A DNA stretch of 64,000 nt from Agrypnia vestita (Eukaryota > Arthropoda > Insecta > Trichoptera > Phryganeidae), in NCBI GenBank assembly GCA_016648135.1, contig JADDOH010000460.1, positions 1 through 64,000 of the forward strand, written 5' to 3'. The notes under the pieces are model-generated. The model ran no database searches and was not told the DNA's origin. It worked only from the letters and a program-made list of their open reading frames with translations. Shown piece after piece: positions 55,300 to 64,000 of the stretch; position 1 is the stretch's first letter, and each line of letters starts with the position of its first letter. A program made the translations under genes and the position numbers.

Positions 55300-55600
55300 T
55301 ATTATTATTATTATTATTATTTAATACAAGAATAATCGCCGATTTACTGATACTGCATAAAATTATGAACGGTTACCTTGATATACAAAATGTTTTTGCG
55401 AAATTAAAATAACGATTTCTATAAGATTCACCTCAATACGCAGTATCCCTTCATTTAATTTTTTCAATGCGAATATCGAATGATTCTCTCTATTACCACA
55501 ATTCATTAGAATTCTTCATTCGCAAAGCAAAATAGACACACGTTCAGAAATCGATACTCAAGAAGAACATTTTAATGCAATTGACGATATGATCATTGAT
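55300..55600 (+). pseudogene. Non-LTR reverse transcriptase tail
   Basis: After an ATT microsatellite (55300-55322), shifting frames give DLLILHKIMNGYLDIQNVF, DSPQYAVSLHLIFSM, NDSLYYHNSLEFFIRKAK. This fits the 'dl.flyKilNg.id' and 'Rt.y..nsp..R....N' blocks of Jockey-like ORF2 tails. Dead copy. Confidence 0.5.
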
Positions 55601-56214
55601 GCAACAGTTAAACAACCTCTTAGTGTGATTATACCTTTGTACATTCTAGTTATATTGCAGTATGTTACTAACCGCTTCGTCCAAAATAGCTGAATAACCA
55701 TGCTCGCAGTCAAAGCATGTACTAACTGCAAATAAAATTTATGACTTAAAGAAATATATGATGACAATACCTATACCTGTTTATTTATTTATCTTTTGAA
55801 TGGTTCACAAACAATGAAAAACACATAATTATAATACAATAAGTTTAAATGCTTTTCATCACTTTAACGTAAACACAATATAGAGATAAAAAGTAAAGAC
55901 TAAAGCATATTCAAGAAAAAACACAAAAAAGTGATTTTATAGAGTGAGCTTGATTAGCGTGGGATTGAACAGAGACTAAATAGCTAATTTCGCAAGTTTG
56001 GTAATAGTTCTCTTATATTCATAGAATCTGTCATGAAATATGTCAATGAGGACGTTATGATTATTTTATATTTTGTAGTATGACCTCAACATTCTAGATG
56101 TAGAGTTAAAGTGGGCCATATTGTTATTGAAAGTTGAAAGAGAAAATGTATTATATTATATCCTAATTCGGCGACTAGGAACATACAAAGTTATGTTTTC
56201 GACACAAAATTCTG

Positions 56215-56580
56215 AATCAATATTATCATGAATTATATAATATATGTAGGTATATTAGGTCAGCAATTAGTCTTCAAACTTCCAATTTGTCTATATGAAA
56301 ATACTCTAAGCGCTCTTGATAAGATATTAAAGCGCTGTCCAGATTACACTCAAATGTAATGTAAGCACGCGGAGAAATTTTTCTGTACAGATTCTATCAT
56401 ATTTTTGTAAGTTATATAATGAGGTGACCAAATGACACAACCAAATTCCAAATTGCTACGAACCAATGAATTGCATAAACATATTAGTGATGAAGGTTTT
56501 TTGAATGGTTTTGTTATTCTATATATGAAGCCCAATATTTTAAGAGATATTTGTTTGTTTGATATTATTAAAGTGATAAT
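56215..56580 (-). pseudogene. Jockey-like reverse transcriptase fragment
   Basis: The minus strand 56535-56350 gives MGFIYRITKPFKKPSSLICL, CNSLVRSNLEFGCVIWSPHY and IESVQKNFSACLHYI. A later part gives ALISYQERLEYFHIDKLEV, a stop, RLIADLIYLHILYNS. These are the 'LG...R....f.....l..ly.slVRs.LEy...vWsP' and 'Y..Rl..l.l..L...R...dl.fl' blocks. Stops and frameshifts interrupt it. Confidence 0.85.
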
Positions 56581-56636
56581 GATAACCGGCCGTATTCTGA
56601 AAATAGCATTTATTGCTATTTCGGTATGTTGACTGT

Positions 56637-56794
56637 TTAACTGTAACTGGTTGCGGATATTTTATACGAACCGTATGTTTTTCCGAGAAACGATTCTCGA
56701 CGTTTCGTTAAATTCTTATTCAACGAAACGTTGAGAATCGTTTCTCGGAAAAACATACGGTTCGTATAAAATATCCGCAACCAGTTTCAGTTAA
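56637..56794. repeat. Long near-perfect hairpin (73-bp arms, 12-nt loop)
   Basis: The arms 56637-56709 and 56722-56794 differ at 2 of 73 positions. They contain GGTTGCGGATATTTTATACG, AACCGTATGTTTTTCCGAGA and AACGATTCTC. The loop is AAATTCTTATTC. No target duplication was found. It is the best-matched structure in the window. Confidence 0.97.
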
Positions 56795-57477
56795 ATATGT
56801 CTAACGACCGTAATAAAAATCTTGACTATTATTGTATAATATTGCAACGCCGTTAATTTTGACGTTACTACATGCACAAAATTTATAGTTTGTGCTTAAC
56901 TAAATAATAATAAAATACGTTAAAAGATTTAAAATAGCAAAAATAGTCAATAAAATGAGCATCGATGTAGATTAGATATTCAATTAACTTTTGCTATAGC
57001 ATAATTCTTTAATAAGGTTTTGAATACAAAATACGCATCAAAAATCATATATTATTGTCGCAAAACAAATTCCAAGAAAGAAACATTTCAAAATACGAAC
57101 AGTTTAAGAATGTTGTCAAATCTTTTCTTTTGGAAAACGATGTATTGTAGCGTTGCCCACATGTCTCAAATGGTTTTTGTGTAATAAAAATTACTGCTTC
57201 TAAATAGTTTCTGCTTTTGTACATTAATTTGGCTTGTAAATACTCCTCCCATAAGTTCGAGCTATTGGCTCATACTGTGGGGAGTATAATGTGATTAAAA
57301 TGTAATAACATTTAATTTATTATAATAAAAATATTATGTTTCTACTGTATACATAAATAAATATACGCCACATTATGCTGTGCCACTTGATGGAAAGCTG
57401 CTGAGTCTCAACGATCTTTCTTTTTTTAAATATTTATGTTTATATAGGATATTTTAGGTATATGATACACAGTAAAA

Positions 57478-57550
57478 TATGGCACTCTATCCTCTGCCTC
57501 CCCCATGGGGAAACGGCGTGATGGTAAGTCAGTAAGTAAGTAAGTAAGTA
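57478..57550 (+). repeat. RTE-like family A 3' tail with (AAGT)n
   Basis: GGCACTCTATCCTCTGCC, CATGGGGAAACGGCGTGATG then GTAAGTAAGTAAGTAAGTA. It is the same end as at 6545-6615. Only the last about 60 bp of the element are present, so it is an extreme 5' truncation. Confidence 0.75.
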
Positions 57551-57739
57551 TTACTAGTTAGGTAAGGACGATGCTCTTTTAATAGAAGTTTGACCGATAT
57601 AATTAAATCCACGTAGAGATAACATATAATACTTATGTAGTTTGTTTCTCACCAAATTTAACGATGTATGCAATAAGTAATGATAAAAACATTATGTTTT
57701 ATAATGTCTCTTAGTTACAAAATAAAGTGGTTTTTCATG

Positions 57740-57960
57740 TGCTTAACAACTATGTAGGCAGCAATTTCAGCGATTGTCTCGTGTTGATGATTGATGCTTC
57801 GCTCCGTTCAACCCTTTTGTTTATTGCGCAATCACCATCGGATGTTTTTACTACCCCACGGAAGGGTTGTAAATTTCCTTTGAAGGCTAAATTGTCCGCG
57901 TTAAATATTACGTGTGATGCACAGGGCCGTCACTAGTCATTACCCTCTCTGTTGCTGGCC
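57740..57960. other. Balanced-composition island with C/EBP-type palindrome
   Basis: Non-repetitive, with ATTGCGCAAT at 57823-57832, a palindrome of C/EBP type, and GAAGGGTTGTAAATTTCC. No exon. Possible conserved regulatory DNA. Confidence 0.35.
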
Positions 57961-58399
57961 GTAAATTGTAGATAAAAGTAAATTAAGAAAAAACACATAA
58001 TTGACTGTGGTACAAATCTACTCTGTACGACTGTTGTACAAGTTAAACTATGTCAGATCACTTGGTACTCTCAGGAGAACCACCAATCATACAGTGAATG
58101 GTACATGACATATATTACCTGAAATTAATTCAAAAATGTGTGATTGGGTATAATCGTTTTTAGTATTTATGATGTTTTTTTAGGCTTTTGGATAACTTTT
58201 TTTTTATGCTTGGCTTATTATTTATGTATTTTCGATGTTTATTGCGTTAACTTTGAGGTTGGACATAATTGTTAATTTTAATTGATTAAAATATTTGTAT
58301 AAACTACTTGGAGCAATATTATCGAAAGATTTGGCAGATATTTCGTGGTCCAACATTATAATTAAAAGGATGTTTTATTTTAACTTTGCAATACACACA

Positions 58400-58531
58400 C
58401 AATATGAGTTATTAAATACTACTATAGATTCGAGAGGAGCAGTCCCTCTCATCATCAGGAGTTATTTTTTATATCTGATGATGAGAGACTGCTCCTCTCG
58501 AAAATAAAGTAGTAATTAATAACACGTATTG
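58400..58531. repeat. Hairpin, about 58-bp arms, 16-nt loop
   Basis: The arms 58400-58458 and 58475-58531 share CGAGAGGAGCAGT, CTCTCATCATCAG and TACTAC with mismatches toward the base. The inner 30 bp are almost perfect. Unknown origin. Confidence 0.85.
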
Positions 58532-58804
58532 TAAAAATAAAATATATTTTTTATCACTTGAGAAACTTATTTAATTAACTATTTTACAAATTAATTAATT
58601 AATTAAATTAACATATAATAATTACTTACAAATTAACTTGTCAAATATTTTTGTGTACGTCTATCATCAATTACTTATTATTCTGTAAAATATAAAATAA
58701 AATAATCGGTTGATAGATAATTATCCGCCGTTTTTTTTATATTTACATTGTAACATAAACAAAAACGAAAACAAACTTATGTAAAATTATTATTCAGTCA
58801 CCAA

Positions 58805-59043
58805 TAGTGATGGTATTTTAACCAGTGACGCACTAACCGTTATTTGCGATTTATTTCTGATTGTGTCGATGATTGGCAATTGATTTTCTGCAATTCTGCG
58901 GGCAGCCATCGGTACTAGATAACAATTATAACAGCCATCGGTATTAGATAACAATTATATCAATTATATCAATTCAATCAGATACAAATGCCAAATAACT
59001 GTACCGAAAATAACCGGTTAAAATAACGGTTTAGCCATCACTA
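58805..59043. mobile_element. 239-bp hAT-like MITE
   Basis: Ends TAGTGATGGTATTTTAACC and, reversed, TAGTGATGGCTAAACCG. The flanks GTCACCAA (58797-58804) and GTCACCAT (59044-59051) match at 7 of 8, as for a hAT target duplication. Inside, GCCATCGGTA(C/T)TAGATAAC occurs twice in tandem. No coding capacity. Confidence 0.8.
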
Positions 59044-59051
59044 GTCACCAT

Positions 59052-59794
59052 CAACGTCAATTATTGCTTCCAGTGTCCAGGGTCCTAGTGGTGCAACTTT
59101 CTTCCTCTTTCTATAGTCGCCAGAAAGGTTCGTTCATCAATATTCAAATACCCTTTCTTGACTTATCATGTAAGATGGTACGAGTATCACCAGCTTTGAA
59201 GCAAACAGAATACTTTCGGCTTGCTCTTTTACTAATTGTTCCTTCGCCGAAAAAAAAAGTTGAGATCGCGAAATGACTCAGCAGCTTCTCACCCTTTCTC
59301 GACCTGGCATAGCATAATGCGGCATACGTGTGTATGGTTTTCGATGCGTACTTTAATTTCCTAAACATTTAATGAATAAGATTATGTAAATGTCATGTTT
59401 AAAAATTAAGAAAATCTTTAAAATGACAGACTGATTTTTTATGATAATTAATATTTTCATAATTGAAATATAGGTTTTAACTGGCTTAAAAATCAAAAAG
59501 AGTATCTGAAAAAAACCTAAATAAAAAATCATCCTATTAATGTGTTCTCTCTTGCAAAACAAGCTTACCATTAAGTATCAAACTCATTTTGCATGTTTGC
59601 TTCGCTTATCTTAGGGTGATATGCTGCCTATAGACGGGCCTGTGATGCCGCACCACTAGCCATCCTATCGTTTTAGCCTTAAAAAAAACTGTTGACGTAA
59701 AAGCGTTGAAGCTTGTACAAAAGCTCTGAATATTTTTTAAATACTGTAGTCATTTTTAAGCCTTTGTTTCGTACTTAGTTATGATTCACTGGTC
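59052..59794. other. Intergenic, no gene seen
   Basis: AT-rich beyond 59340; frames are short and unsupported. Confidence 0.5.
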
Positions 59795-59940
59795 AGTAAA
59801 CGATGAAAGAATTCTTTTCCAGTTTGAAAAGCTTTTCCTTAGTATGATCTCGAAGTATTGAGGCACTCCTTGGTATACGAAGCGTGCGACGCCAACACCA
59901 CATTTTGAAGGCGCCGAGCATGTTTCCGTTTTTACACGTT
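59795..59940 (-). pseudogene. RTE-like ORF2 fragment
   Basis: The minus strand reads MLGAFKMWCWRRTLRIPRSA, SILRDHTKEKLFKLEKNSF. The 'eaFe.WcyRR.LrI.w....n..il' block is characteristic of RTE-type tails. Truncated on both sides. Confidence 0.65.
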
Positions 59941-60239
59941 TTTATTTAGCTTCACTTGTCTGTCTGTATGGTAAAAATTTTTATAAAAAAGATATTTGAC
60001 CCACTTCTGAAATTTGGCAGAGAGACGTATTCCGGATGACAATATAATAATCAATAATATATTAAATTAAATGCTACAGTATCATGTGTCGTTGTATATT
60101 ATTTTAAAAGTGACGTTTGATTTTTGATGTTAGAATTGATAACAAGATTGAATGCGACGAAGTCTAAAAAAATAGAAAATAATACAAATATTCGAAAACC
60201 CCAACGATCAATTGAATTTTATTTAAATTAAATAATAAT

Positions 60240-60866
60240 ATTTATTGATATACGTACACACTATCATAACTCTTTACTGTTCACTTCTCCATTCTGTCTT
60301 AGAATATGCCTTTGTGATTTAGTCTTCCTTCTATATAAACCAAATAAGTCTCATCGAATCCGCGGAACATCGTTTCTTAAGAAAAGTTGCATGGATTAAG
60401 GGCTTAAATAAGGCAGACTACAGTGAAATAGAATCAATGTTAAAATTTTGTAACGTAGAGAAAATACCGATTTCATCACCGTGTTCAAAATATTAAACGG
60501 CCACAATGATGCGCCTTCGTTATTGGGATAAATAAAATTCAATATCCCTTCCCGTAGACTCTGAAAAAATGAAGTGGTGTTTTTAAGCCATCATAGAACT
60601 AATTATGGATTCTGTACTTCTATGTCTTGGTTTTGTCGTCTTATAAACTCAAGACAGGATTTGGACTTCTTCGGTGTAAGTCTGTCTAGATTCAAACAAT
60701 CTCTGATTGGATAGTCCAGATCTTGTCTCCATCTTGTTACTACTTTTCATTTTTCCTTGTTTTTGTTTTAATTTGCTATCACCTTTATTCTTATGTATTT
60801 TATACTGTTCATGTTATGTATTCTATTTTATTGGACTCTGTCCCTTAATTTCAATAAATAAATCGC
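60240..60866 (+). pseudogene. Jockey-like ORF2 tail to its AATAAATAAAT end
   Basis: In shifting frames: LYCSLLHSVLEYAFVI, a stop, SSFYINQISLIESAEHRFLR, then FITVFKILNGHNDAPSLLG, HHRTNYGF and VSLSRFKQSL. The order equals the last third of Jockey/RTE-like RT. TTTCAATAAATAAATCG at 60850 resembles the 3' end. Many stops. Confidence 0.8.
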
Positions 60867-60884
60867 TCTTATTACTGTGACTCA

Positions 60885-61360
60885 TCATCATCATCATATT
60901 CATCCCCTTGTCCCAGTAGGTCGGGGGCCCAAAGACATGACAAGGTGTTTCTTGTTCCTCTGTCTTGCGCTGCTTCTGCACGAGCCAACCAGTCTAGATA
61001 ATTCTGTTTTCATACACATTTTTCTGTTGCTTCTCCCAGCTGAATCATGTGCAACCCACCGGCGATCTTCTTTCCGGGGTTGCCAGAAGGATTATCCTTG
61101 GTATTCGTTCCTTTGGCATTCTTAGCACGTGTCCAAGCCACCTCATTTGTGATTTTTCTATGTGTAGGAGTAGGAGTTCCATGCTGAGTGTGTGCCTTAT
61201 GTCGGCACTCTTATCAACGTGACTCCCGCTACCCCTCTTAGAAAACTCATCTCGGCAGCCTTGATCCTTGCTCTCACTCTCTCCGTCAGGATCCAAATTT
61301 GATGGCCATATATTAGAGTGGGCCTGTACATAGATCTGTGTACAGCCTGGACACACAGGG
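60885..61360 (-). pseudogene. RTE-like ORF2 C-terminus, second type
   Basis: The minus frame 61356-61045 gives SNIWPSNLDPDGESESKDQG, DIRHTLSMELLLLHIEKSQM, RWLGHVLRMPKERIPRIILL and ATPERRSPVGCT. It continues with a shift to WLARAEAAQDRGTRNTL. It ends at an ATGATGATGATGAGTC run near 60883. It differs from family A (different 'GHV.RM' context). Confidence 0.8.
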
Positions 61361-61545
61361 ACTGTACACAGTACTGTGACTTAAAAGAATCGTCTTTTTA
61401 GTGATTATTACTTATTAAAAGCATGTTTTAATTTTATTATCGATTGATTAATATTTTATATATTGATTGATAATACCGACAGCTCAAAAACAATCTTCAT
61501 TTTTCGTGCCAAAAAAGCGCCGTTACGTGGTAAAAAACTAAACAA

Positions 61546-61790
61546 TTAATTCGAGTCGTGTCCATCCTTTTCAACACAACTACAAGAACCTCGCATTTGA
61601 CAAGTGAGTGAAGGCTGCGGACATGTGTCCAGCTGAGTGGAGAGGCACGTTTTGACATCGGGGCAATGAATTAGGCACAAAAAGCGGGAAAGACAATAAA
61701 ACAAGAAGCGGCGAAGATCACAGTGGCCGGCCAGGGATAGTGCACCATCGACGGCAGCCGACAAGATAAATTGTGGGATATAAAAGCAAA
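61546..61790 (-). other. Balanced island with a Cys-rich open frame of doubtful status
   Basis: A 92-codon frame (61824-61546) contains 12 Cys and ends SLTCQMRGSCSCVEKDGHDS. Its first codons lie in repeat R7 (AAAGCAAAGGCAGCAATAT), which argues against a real start. A conserved noncoding block or a chance frame are more likely than a secreted peptide. Confidence 0.25.
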
Positions 61791-62577
61791 GGCAGCAATA
61801 TCCAAAAAAATGTTTTGAATGCAACGTGGATTACTATTTTTATATGCCTTTTGAATTCAATACATATTTTTAATACCAAATATGTGAGGTGGATACTGGT
61901 AAATCGTCACCCTTCCTGACAATGCGCATTATATACATTATACGCATTACTAATTATTACTGTTTACTTTCAAGTTTCCTCTTTATTATCATTTAGTTTT
62001 AGCTATGTTAAATTAATCTTTTATATACTTCAATGTTAAGTAAAAAAGTCTGTAAAATTATCATTGTCCTGTCTTATCTGTGTCGTCCTATAACTGTGTG
62101 ACACATATGCCTACTTTTTTTGTATTCTTTTCTTACCATATATTAATGTATTCCTGTTAGATGACCAAATAAATAAATAATTAAAAGTTTTTAGCTGAAT
62201 ATGTTTGTTGTTTTCTGTTGACAGTTATTGCTATTTTATGCCTATTTTAACAGACGTATAGTATCTATATACATATAACGAACATAATTAAAATTATAAT
62301 GTTTGTACTTAATTTCAACATTTTATTTTTGTTAATACTTTATATAGTAGATTGATTGTAGATATGTACAATGTACATTGTACTTACAATATATTTCATT
62401 AAAAATATGTTATTTTATTTTATTTAATTTGATGAATTTATTATATATATATTTTTATTTAGAAATAATTTTTGTAAATACATGTTTCTTTTATAATAAA
62501 AAATTGATTGAAATAAAATTAACAATGTTTATAAAAAACAAACATAAGAATGTTCATAGGTTTTCACGGCCACTTAC

Positions 62578-62860
62578 AATCTTCTGGTTTGGGTCTTCTG
62601 GGGTATTATGCCGTGTTACTACAACCTTTCTGGCCGACATTTCAGGTCCCGTTGCAGGGTCCATCATCAGGGCTGATGTGATAAATCAGCCGTGTTATTA
62701 CAACCTTCCTGGCCGACGTTTCGGGTCTCATTGCAGGGTCCATCATCAGGGCTGATGTGATAAATGAGCCCTGATGATGGACCCTGCAATGGGATCCGAA
62801 ACGTCAGCCATAAAGGTCGTAATAACACGGCATAATACCTCAGAAGACCCAAACCAGAAG
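62578..62860. repeat. Penelope-like terminal repeat: two direct and one inverted copy with hammerhead-like cores
   Basis: Copies: 62581-62686 and 62687-62765 (core on minus strand) and 62766-62860 (core on plus strand). Each has GGCCGACGTTTCGG-like (or GCCGACATTTCAGG, or GATCCGAAACGTCAGC reversed) and GGGTCCATCATCAGGGC. In the ribozyme sense each reads CTGATGA, a 7-nt arm, a TGCAAY loop, the other arm, GAAAC (GAAAT in one), GTC. In two copies GCC before and GGC after could form stem I. No Penelope reverse transcriptase is present. The family assignment is inferred from the hammerhead layout. Confidence 0.6.
62771..62805 (+). ncRNA. Hammerhead-ribozyme-like core, plus-strand copy
   Basis: CTGATGA, TGGACCC, TGCAAT, GGGATCC, GAAAC, GTC in order. 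Stem II would have G-C, G-U, A.A, then three C-G pairs, with a non-canonical closing position. Stem III would be only AC/GU, as in minimal retroelement hammerheads that work as dimers. After GTC this copy has AGCC, so stem I is broken. Activity is doubtful. Confidence 0.35.
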
Positions 62861-62999
62861 AAACATAAGAATATTTTCTTTAAAAAAAATATGAAAATAT
62901 CACGAGACCCGGGAATCATCCAGAGCTGCGAAGCAGTCCCGGGAATAAAAAAAGTCCCGGAATAGAGAAATCCTAATGTGTACAAGTGCAAGAAAATAA

Positions 63000-63260
63000 T
63001 TTAAAAGGTAAAGTCGAAAAGGTTGCGATCCCATGGCCATCACAATTGAGCCGGGTAGGTACTTACCACACAATACGGTAGCCTCCATTCAATCTGCCAA
63101 ACGCCTCCCGGAGAATAGATTTGTTCTGTTTTTTGGGGCCAAAAAACCCGGAACGTAGTCAATCACCGGCCGGCTCAGGCGAGCATGATTTGCGGCCATC
63201 ACTTGCGGAGTACCGTAGGGCCGTGTCTTCATTTGTTTCAACCTGAGTGACGTCATTTTA
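63000..63260. other. Balanced-composition island with CRE palindrome
   Basis: Non-repetitive. TGACGTCA at 63248-63255 is a perfect CREB/ATF-type site. On the minus strand GTG|GTAAGTACC at about 63060 resembles a splice donor, so a noncoding first exon is conceivable. No protein frame is supported. Confidence 0.3.
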
Positions 63261-63499
63261 CTAAATTACTCTTTTAAAGAAAACAAAAAATTAGGCACAC
63301 GAAATTCTAGAAATACAAGACCATTCTTAAATTTAGAAATAAATATCAGATGTCGATCTAAGGAGATAAAATTTTAAAAAAAGCTACCTACTTCAGGACA
63401 GGTATTTCTATATATTTGTCTTGTCGTGACTATCCATTAGGGTCATTCTGACCTGTTGATAGCCTTTAAATTAAAAAATAAAAAAAATAAAAATTATCC

Positions 63500-63600
63500 A
63501 GCGTAACTAGCCAGGTAGTGGCCGAGAGGCATGTTACATATAATCCTAATTTATTTGTATTGTGTGTATGTATCAAGCAATAAAATGTTTATTTTTGTCC
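63500..63600 (+). repeat. Dispersed repeat R8, copy 2
   Basis: AGCCAGGTAGTGGCCGAGAG, then TAATTTATTTGTATTGTG and AATAAAATGTTT. Related to 51115-51240. It ends like a retroelement or transcript 3' end. Confidence 0.5.
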
Positions 63601-63759
63601 AATAAACAATTTATCGGCAATGAAATTAAATAATGGAGAAGTTTTTTATTTTTTTCAATATTTCTCAATATTTGAGTAAAATTGAAAGAAGGTCTGAAAA
63701 AAATCTAAGATATCTAAAAAACTAAAAAAGTTATTGAATTATAAATTTGCGTTTTGCAA

Positions 63760-63890
63760 GATAATTTTGTTCCATCCGGTGGGGTCGCGTGACCTCATCT
63801 CTCGTACCCGGTGTGCATCGTGGCTCGCGCTTCGACCCCCGGCTATGCGGACGCGTGACGTCACAGGTGAGTTGGAGGTCAATCATTCTG
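63760..63890 (+). promoter_or_regulatory. CpG-containing segment with CRE palindrome and donor-like site at right edge
   Basis: TGACGTCA at 63856-63863 is followed at once by CAG|GTGAGT, a strong donor sequence. ATGCGGACGCG lies just upstream, so this could be the 3' end of a first exon of a gene extending to the right. Composition differs sharply from the flanking AT-rich DNA. No downstream exon is in the window. Confidence 0.35.
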
Positions 63891-64000
63891 CGCTAAAATA
63901 CATTAATTTTAATACTCATTTTTTCTGTTACTTTTGAAAGATTTCAAAATTTTTTTCACCATTTCACCAATTTACTAGTTTTGGTCTATATTTTACTTAA

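Noticed and set aside
61546..61824. Cys-rich 92-codon frame with hydrophobic N-terminus, possible secreted peptide
   Set aside because: The start region is part of dispersed repeat R7, and the Cys spacing fits no family I know.

Overview
The window is AT-rich animal nuclear DNA, almost certainly from an insect. The evidence is spliced GT-AG exons of a eukaryotic gene, kilobase-sized introns, tRNA-derived SINEs, several non-LTR retrotransposon lineages, a gypsy-type solo LTR, and pogo-, hAT- and Harbinger-like DNA transposon remnants. Short strings such as GTAGGTACCTAC recur throughout, as in many lepidopteran and hemipteran genomes, but I cannot fix the order from sequence alone.

One host gene is clear. 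The minus strand carries the first four coding exons (14877 down to 2483) of phosphoacetylglucosamine mutase (PGM3/AGM1; nesthocker in Drosophila), an enzyme of UDP-GlcNAc synthesis. All four exon junctions keep frame, the start ATG has in-frame stops just upstream, and the protein contains the catalytic-serine motif TASHN. The gene runs off the left edge. Its introns hold a SINE split by a pogo-like transposon, a second SINE, an RTE-type fragment, a hAT-like element with an 8-bp target duplication, a 711-bp foldback element and a nested Harbinger-like foldback element.

From about 15 kb to the right edge I find no confident host exon. This half is a mosaic. (1) It holds many decayed reverse-transcriptase or endonuclease tails of at least three non-LTR families. 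(2) It holds numerous foldback or MITE elements and long near-perfect hairpins (28.6, 43.3, 56.6, 58.4 and 62.6 kb). (3) It holds a gypsy-type solo LTR at 36576-37246 with an ATAT duplication. (4) It holds islands of more balanced base composition and low repetitiveness (20.9-25.4, 31.2-31.7, 34.2, 46.9-47.2, 54.1, 57.8, 61.6 and 63.0-63.9 kb) that could be conserved regulatory DNA. Two weak coding candidates remain: a possible terminal exon at 51364-51584 and a decayed unknown reading frame at 48506-48766.

The most unusual signals are a Penelope-like repeat at 62.6 kb with three hammerhead-ribozyme-like cores (a fourth, decayed copy lies at 11.0 kb), the spacer-poor long hairpins, the nested transposons whose order of insertion can be read, and a Pro-to-Leu change next to the catalytic serine loop of PGM3. 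No operon, CRISPR array or prokaryotic feature is present.
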